Positions 6,390-9,641 of a stretch of 9,641 nucleotides of DNA are shown in pieces; within the stretch, counting starts at the first letter, position 1; each line of letters opens with the position of its first letter. The notes below the pieces were generated by a model. It saw only the letters and a program-made list of their open reading frames with translations, searched no databases and was not told the origin of the DNA. The translations under genes and the position numbers were made by a program. This stretch comes from Nitrospirota bacterium (GTDB lineage Bacteria; Nitrospirota; UBA9217), in NCBI GenBank assembly GCA_021788515.1, contig JAJYKN010000017.1, forward strand, positions 1 through 9,641. Reading direction: 5' to 3'.

Positions 6390-6578
6390 TTTGGACATGT
6401 CAACGACGTTACGGACAGACAACTTACCGGCACGCATCGGGAATGACTGATAGTGGCTAGTCCCGATGACTTCACTATTGATCGCGACTGTTTTCTTCAG
6501 ATTTGTTTTTATCACCATGTCTTCTTGAATATGCTCCAATCTGTTATAGCGATCAACTCTCCAGGATGTGTAAATACT

Positions 6579-8543
6579 TCAAGTACGATTCCTGTCCAGA
6601 ATAGCTCGGATTTTCTTCAACAGATCCTTCAGTGAAACCGGCTTCTGCAAGAATTCCGTACCCTGCTCAAAGACACCCCTGTCCTGTATGAGCTCCCGCG
6701 CATAGCCGCTGAAAAAGATGGTTTTTATTTCCGGACTCATACGTTTTATTTCCTCGTAAGCAGCCCTTCCGCTCTTTTTCGGCAGGATAACATCGAACAG
6801 GAGCAGCTTAATCCGGTCCTGGTTATCCTTGAACTTCCTTACCGCATCCTCACCGTCGACAGCTTCGATAACCATATAGCCGTAATCAGCAAGCATCTCC
6901 TTTGTGAGCGTTCTGACCGTCGCGTCATCCTCCGCAATGAGCACGGTTTCCGCGCCCGTCGGCAAGGATTCCGACGGTTCGACCACCCCTTTCTCAACTA
7001 CTTGCTCGGTAAGAGGAATGTAAATATTGAACTTCGCTCCTTTTTCCACTTCACTGAGGCATTCCATAAAACCTTTATGCTGCTTTACAATACCGAAAGC
7101 AATCGACAGCCCGAGCCCGGTGCCCCGGCCGAGTTCCTTGGTCGTAAAATAGGGCTCGAATATCCGTTGCCTGATCGCTTCATCCATTCCTGTACCGGTG
7201 TCCTTGACAGTGATCATGGCGTACCCGCCCGGTTCGCCGAAACCATGGGTTGCGATGAAACGGTTGTCCATCGGGGTCCGTCCTGTCTCAATCGTCAGGT
7301 TGCCGCCCTGGGGCATAGCGTCACGCGCGTTCGAGGCAAGGTTCATCAGAACCTGTTCGATCTGTCCCGCATCGGCATTAACAATCAGATCTTCCGAAGC
7401 GGCTGACACCTTGAATTCGATGTCCTCTCCGATGATCCTTTCGAGCATCTTTCTGAGGTCCATTATGATGCCGTTGACATTTACCGTCTTCAGATTCATC
7501 ACCTGTTTCCTGCTGAAGGCAAGAAGTCCTGAGGTAAGACGGGCCGCGCGATCACCCGCTGCGAGCATCTGCTTCAGCTGTGGGAAAGAAGGATCATCTT
7601 CCCTCATCCTTATCTGCATGAGGTTCCCATAGCCTATGATAGCGGTGAGGATATTATTGAAATCATGCGCTATGCCGCCGGCGAGCGTGCCTATCGCCTC
7701 CATCTTTTGGGCATGCCGCAGTTGTTCTTCGAGCTTCCGTACCTCTGTTATATTGTTCAATGTCTCAATAACGGCGATAACAGCCCCGGATTCATCCTTT
7801 ATGGGATATGAACGCGTCTCGATATAAACCGGATTTTTCTCGCTGTCGTAGTGAGTATGGATTGCCAGGGAAGGAGCCCCCGTCCTATAGGTGCGCGCGG
7901 GAGCGCATTCCTCCCCGGCCAGGTAGCAGGGCTTGTCCCGGTGATGCGAAACTTCGTAGCAGTGTTTGCCAAGGATTTTATCCGTCTTGCACTTGACTTG
8001 CCTGCAGTATGCCTTGTTTGCGGAAATGATCCTGTAGTCGGGGGCGATGACGATGAATCCCTCGTCAATGCTTTGGAGGATGTTTTGCATGAACGCCTCG
8101 CTCTTTTGCAAGGCGCGGTCGGATTTTTCCAACTCCAATAATGTTGCTTTGAGCGATTCCGCCGTTTTCTCCTGCTCGGTTATGTCTCTCAAAACTTCGA
8201 TCATCTGTACGACATGACCGTCAGCGTCCCTTATCGGCGAGGCGGTTATGCCAAATATCTTCTTTTTTTCTTCGGTGCAGCAGTGCTTATGCGTGACATG
8301 CAACGGTTTGCCTGTTGCGAAGACTTCACGATGGGGGCATATTTCCGGCGGCGCACAAGGCACCGGGCAGTTATGGGATATTTCGTGACAGTTTTTGCCG
8401 ACGACCTCATCAGGACTCACGTCGCAGAGCTCGAGCGCCGCTTTGTTGACAAAAACAATTTTGTAGTCCCTGTCGATGATCAAAACAGGGTCGGCAATGG
8501 CGTTCAGAACGTCGTTCATATTCAGTCCCGCATCTTCAGGCAT
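6579..8543 (-). CDS. Soluble hybrid sensor histidine kinase, PAS-PAS-HisKA-HATPase-REC, with Cys/His-rich PAS domains
   Basis: A 654-residue cytoplasmic kinase without membrane segments. PAS1 spans about 10-125 and PAS2 about 150-268. HisKA follows with phospho-acceptor His293 in GGIAHDFNN. The ATPase domain has the N-box [10 protein letters not shown] (401-410), G1 DTGTGMD (448-454) and G2 GRGTGLGLS (472-480). A C-terminal receiver (about 533-650) has acidic Asp539/Asp540, phospho-acceptor Asp584, Ser612 and Lys634. Both PAS domains carry aligned Cys/His sets: Cys52, His57, Cys63, Cys69 and Cys195, His200, Cys206, Cys213, suggesting a metal, cluster or thiol sensor. With no DNA-binding output, it must pass phosphate to another protein. 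The frame is open to an ATG at 8780, but codons before 8543 encode a mobA remnant and out-of-frame Cys-rich sequence. I therefore start at ATG 8543, which overlaps the TGA (8538-8536) of the upstream frame; its ribosome site is weak. Confidence 0.9.
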   Translation of the reverse strand: MPEDAGLNMNDVLNAIADPVLIIDRDYKIVFVNKAALELCDVSPDEVVGKNCHEISHNCPVPCAPPEICPHREVFATGKPLHVTHKHCCTEEKKKIFGITASPIRDADGHVVQMIEVLRDITEQEKTAESLKATLLELEKSDRALQKSEAFMQNILQSIDEGFIVIAPDYRIISANKAYCRQVKCKTDKILGKHCYEVSHHRDKPCYLAGEECAPARTYRTGAPSLAIHTHYDSEKNPVYIETRSYPIKDESGAVIAVIETLNNITEVRKLEEQLRHAQKMEAIGTLAGGIAHDFNNILTAIIGYGNLMQIRMREDDPSFPQLKQMLAAGDRAARLTSGLLAFSRKQVMNLKTVNVNGIIMDLRKMLERIIGEDIEFKVSAASEDLIVNADAGQIEQVLMNLASNARDAMPQGGNLTIETGRTPMDNRFIATHGFGEPGGYAMITVKDTGTGMDEAIRQRIFEPYFTTKELGRGTGLGLSIAFGIVKQHKGFMECLSEVEKGAKFNIYIPLTEQVVEKGVVEPSESLPTGAETVLIAEDDATVRTLTKEMLADYGYMVIEAVDGEDAVRKFKDNQDRIKLLLFDVILPKKSGRAAYEEIKRMSPEIKTIFFSGYARELIQDRGVFEQGTEFLQKPVSLKDLLKKIRAILDRNRT

Positions 8544-8660
8544 TGTTATTCTTCTGTTCTTGCGCGTATTGATGGTAATCGCATTTTTTACAATGACCGA
8601 CCTTTTGCACAAAGCTGCTTTGCGGAGAGCCGCCGCAAATCGTACCGCAACAAGCCAGCA
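8536..8660 (-). pseudogene. Frameshifted Cys/Trp-rich signalling domain just before the kinase
   Basis: One frame reads Cys-Trp-Leu-Val-Ala (8660-8646). The next frame, from 8646, reads Gly-Thr-Ile-Cys-Gly-Gly, then SPQSSFVQKVGHCKKCDYHQ and YAQEQ, to a TGA at 8538-8536. Joined, they give CWLVAGTICGG...Q...F...K...CKKCDY, a pattern I know as the C-terminal half of small Cys/Trp-rich domains placed before PAS kinases and related sensors in anaerobic bacteria. A single missing base next to 8647/8646 explains the split. The first half (another CW and CP motif) is not intact upstream. The TGA overlaps the kinase ATG, so residual translational coupling is possible. A sequencing error could also produce the split. 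Confidence 0.55.
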
Positions 8661-8687
8661 TAACTGTGGTGACATCATGTTCAAGCT

Positions 8688-8780
8688 TTGGAAAGACAGG
8701 AAGGTAGACCCGTTACGAATTAAGAGCATGCTTGCGGATATTCGCCTGCTTTCACCGCCGGCCAGCACGATCCCGGTCAT
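8688..8780 (-). pseudogene. 5' remnant of a mobA-like molybdenum cofactor guanylyltransferase gene
   Basis: About 31 codons beginning MTGIVLAGGESRRI and continuing to NGSTFL. LAGGxSxR near the N-terminus is the nucleotide-binding loop of MobA-type NTP transferases, and the following stretch aligns loosely with the usual GxNKALL...G segment, lacking its lysine. Nothing after about residue 31 resembles MobA (normally about 200 residues). The frame runs on by chance into the kinase gene. It starts 46 nt downstream of tatC with GGGGG upstream, so mobA probably once followed tatC and was cut by a deletion. Confidence 0.6.
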
Positions 8781-8795
8781 TTCAAAATTTACCCC

Positions 8796-8811
8796 CTAAG
8801 TGTCAACTTAG
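8796..8811. repeat. Short inverted repeat downstream of tatC
   Basis: CTAAGT, a 4-nt loop GTCA, then ACTTAG form a perfect 6-bp stem 16 nt after the tatC stop. No T-tract follows on the minus strand. It may be a weak processing hairpin or a trace of a mobile-element end near the mobA deletion. Confidence 0.35.
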
Positions 8812-8826
8812 AACCCGTCGGCTTTA

Positions 8827-9627
8827 TTACGTTTTCATCAGATCCGCAGACGCCGGTTTTTTCGGCCTGCCGAATACCCGCGCGAAGAGGATGCCGAGTT
8901 CGTACAGCAGGTAGATCGGGACGGAGAGGATCGTCTGGTTAAATACGTCCGGGGTAGGCGTCAGGATCGCGCCGAGAATAAAGGCGCCGAGAAAAGCGAA
9001 CTTCCGGTACTTCGACAGGACAGCGGGACTCACGATGCCCATGCGGCTCAAGAGAACAATGATGAGAGGAAGCTCGAAAACAATCCCGCTCGCCAAGAGG
9101 AACTTCAGGACGAAATCGATGTAATCGCCGATCCTGAGGATCGCGATCAGGTTCTCGGTCTTATAGGTCAATAGAAAGGGAACCGCGACCGGCAGCAGCA
9201 CAAAAAAACAAAAGAGGACCCCGGCGGCAAAGAACAAGGTGGAAAACACAACGAAGTATCCGATATACCGGCGTTCTTTCAGGTGCAAGGCCGGTGAAAA
9301 AAATTTCCAAAGCTCACGCATGACGAAGGGGAACACCAGCATAAGACCCGCAATCAGCGCGATCTTTAAGTGCGACCAGAAAGGCTCTATCAACGTGGTG
9401 TAATGCAATTTTTGCGGGACCGCGTTCGGGACGGCGGAATAAAAGGGAAAGGTGCTTTTCAGCATCACCTTCGTGTTCATCGGCCACAGAAGCGCGCTCA
9501 GGATGTTCTGGGAATAGTTAAAGCACACGCCGAAGCCGATGGCGATCCAAATGACGGAGCGAACGATCCTTTTTCTCAGTTCCTCCAGATGTCCCCAGAA
9601 CGACATCCTCAGATCTTCTTCAGGCAT
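8827..9627 (-). CDS. tatC: Twin-arginine translocase subunit TatC
   Basis: A 266-residue inner-membrane protein, the signal-peptide-recognising core of the Tat system that exports folded, often cofactor-containing proteins. The N-terminal signature HLEELRKRI (13-21) includes the conserved Glu15 used in twin-arginine recognition. Six membrane helices lie at roughly 22-38, 84-104, 121-152, 168-195, 208-224 and 232-250. The first periplasmic loop ends near Glu81, FELPL (184-188) is in helix 4, and LTPTPDVFNQ (222-231) with LLYELGILFAR closes the conserved core. Length fits the family. The ATG at 9627 has GGAG nine nt upstream; an ATG at 9606 just before the signature is an alternative. No tatA or tatB is visible in this window. 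The mobA-like remnant follows, consistent with a molybdoenzyme-export theme. Confidence 0.95.
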   Translation of the reverse strand: MPEEDLRMSFWGHLEELRKRIVRSVIWIAIGFGVCFNYSQNILSALLWPMNTKVMLKSTFPFYSAVPNAVPQKLHYTTLIEPFWSHLKIALIAGLMLVFPFVMRELWKFFSPALHLKERRYIGYFVVFSTLFFAAGVLFCFFVLLPVAVPFLLTYKTENLIAILRIGDYIDFVLKFLLASGIVFELPLIIVLLSRMGIVSPAVLSKYRKFAFLGAFILGAILTPTPDVFNQTILSVPIYLLYELGILFARVFGRPKKPASADLMKT

Positions 9628-9641
9628 TCCCCTTGTTCTCC

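Larger units (their letters stand above)
6050..6578. other. Long intergenic region upstream of the PhnD-like gene
   Basis: 529 bases without a secure gene, AT-rich from about 6060 to 6290. It holds a tandem 10-bp repeat (6196-6215), copy B of the dispersed repeat (6346-6389) and the 5' leader of the PhnD-like gene. A 69-codon minus-strand frame (6539-6330) begins with TTG, lacks a good ribosome site and runs through the repeat, so I do not call it. I see no convincing terminator after the kinase stop at 6579. Confidence 0.6.

Noticed and set aside
6330..6539. 69-codon minus-strand open frame (small protein candidate)
   Set aside because: It starts with TTG, has no well-placed ribosome site, runs through the dispersed repeat, and shows no recognisable domain.
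8544..8780. Treating the 79-residue N-terminal extension as part of the kinase
   Set aside because: Its first ~31 residues are mobA-like, the rest is out of frame with a Cys-rich domain, and the PAS domain begins just after ATG 8543.
8770..8820. End of an insertion sequence near the mobA remnant
   Set aside because: A short inverted repeat and TTGACA-like sequence are present, but no transposase, second end or target duplication is visible.

Overview
The window looks like chromosomal DNA from an anaerobic or facultatively anaerobic Gram-negative bacterium, most likely a Desulfobacterota (former Deltaproteobacteria) or Nitrospirota member. The pointers are the DUF2703 protein and CxxC small redox protein in an ars operon, an Fe-S protein with a CX2CX4CX16C cluster motif, a soluble PAS-PAS hybrid kinase with Cys/His-rich PAS insertions, and a PhnD-type binding protein beside a chemoreceptor. 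The lineage is an inference; no rRNA or other marker is present. Every gene I can support is on the minus strand, so transcription runs from high to low coordinates.

Layout in transcription order: (1) 9627-8827, tatC, complete, the inner-membrane core of the twin-arginine translocase. (2) 8780-8536, a scar: the first ~30 codons of a mobA-like gene, then a Cys/Trp-rich domain split by an apparent single-base deletion. (3) 8543-6579, a soluble hybrid histidine kinase (PAS-PAS-HisKA-HATPase-REC). (4) 6578-6050, a long gap with a 44-nt dispersed repeat and a perfect tandem 10-bp repeat. (5) 6049-5195, a PhnD-like periplasmic binding protein. (6) 5064-3433, a methyl-accepting chemotaxis protein. 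(7) 3432-3004, a gap with the second copy of the dispersed repeat and the ars promoter. (8) 3003-1, a tightly packed arsenic-type operon: ArsP-family permease, DUF2703 protein, CxxC thioredoxin-like protein, Fe-S protein, ArsR repressor and arsenate reductase ArsC, which runs off the window edge.

The ars operon has a good sigma70-type promoter (TTGACA, 17 bp, TAATAT) whose -10 is overlapped by a 9-bp perfect inverted repeat, a natural operator for the ArsR encoded fifth in the operon. ArsC is the thioredoxin-coupled type with all three redox cysteines, and the operon supplies a CxxC protein and an Fe-S protein that could feed it electrons; the permease could export the product. Upstream, the PhnD-like protein (one cysteine in the mature chain) and the chemoreceptor could form a ligand-sensing pair, and the neighbouring kinase has Cys/His clusters in both PAS domains. 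A link between this sensing block and the arsenic operon is a hypothesis only.

Several starts need care. The longest open frames of the permease, ArsR, the chemoreceptor, the PhnD-like protein and the kinase all extend upstream of the likely start; in the kinase the extension reads through unrelated mobA-derived sequence.
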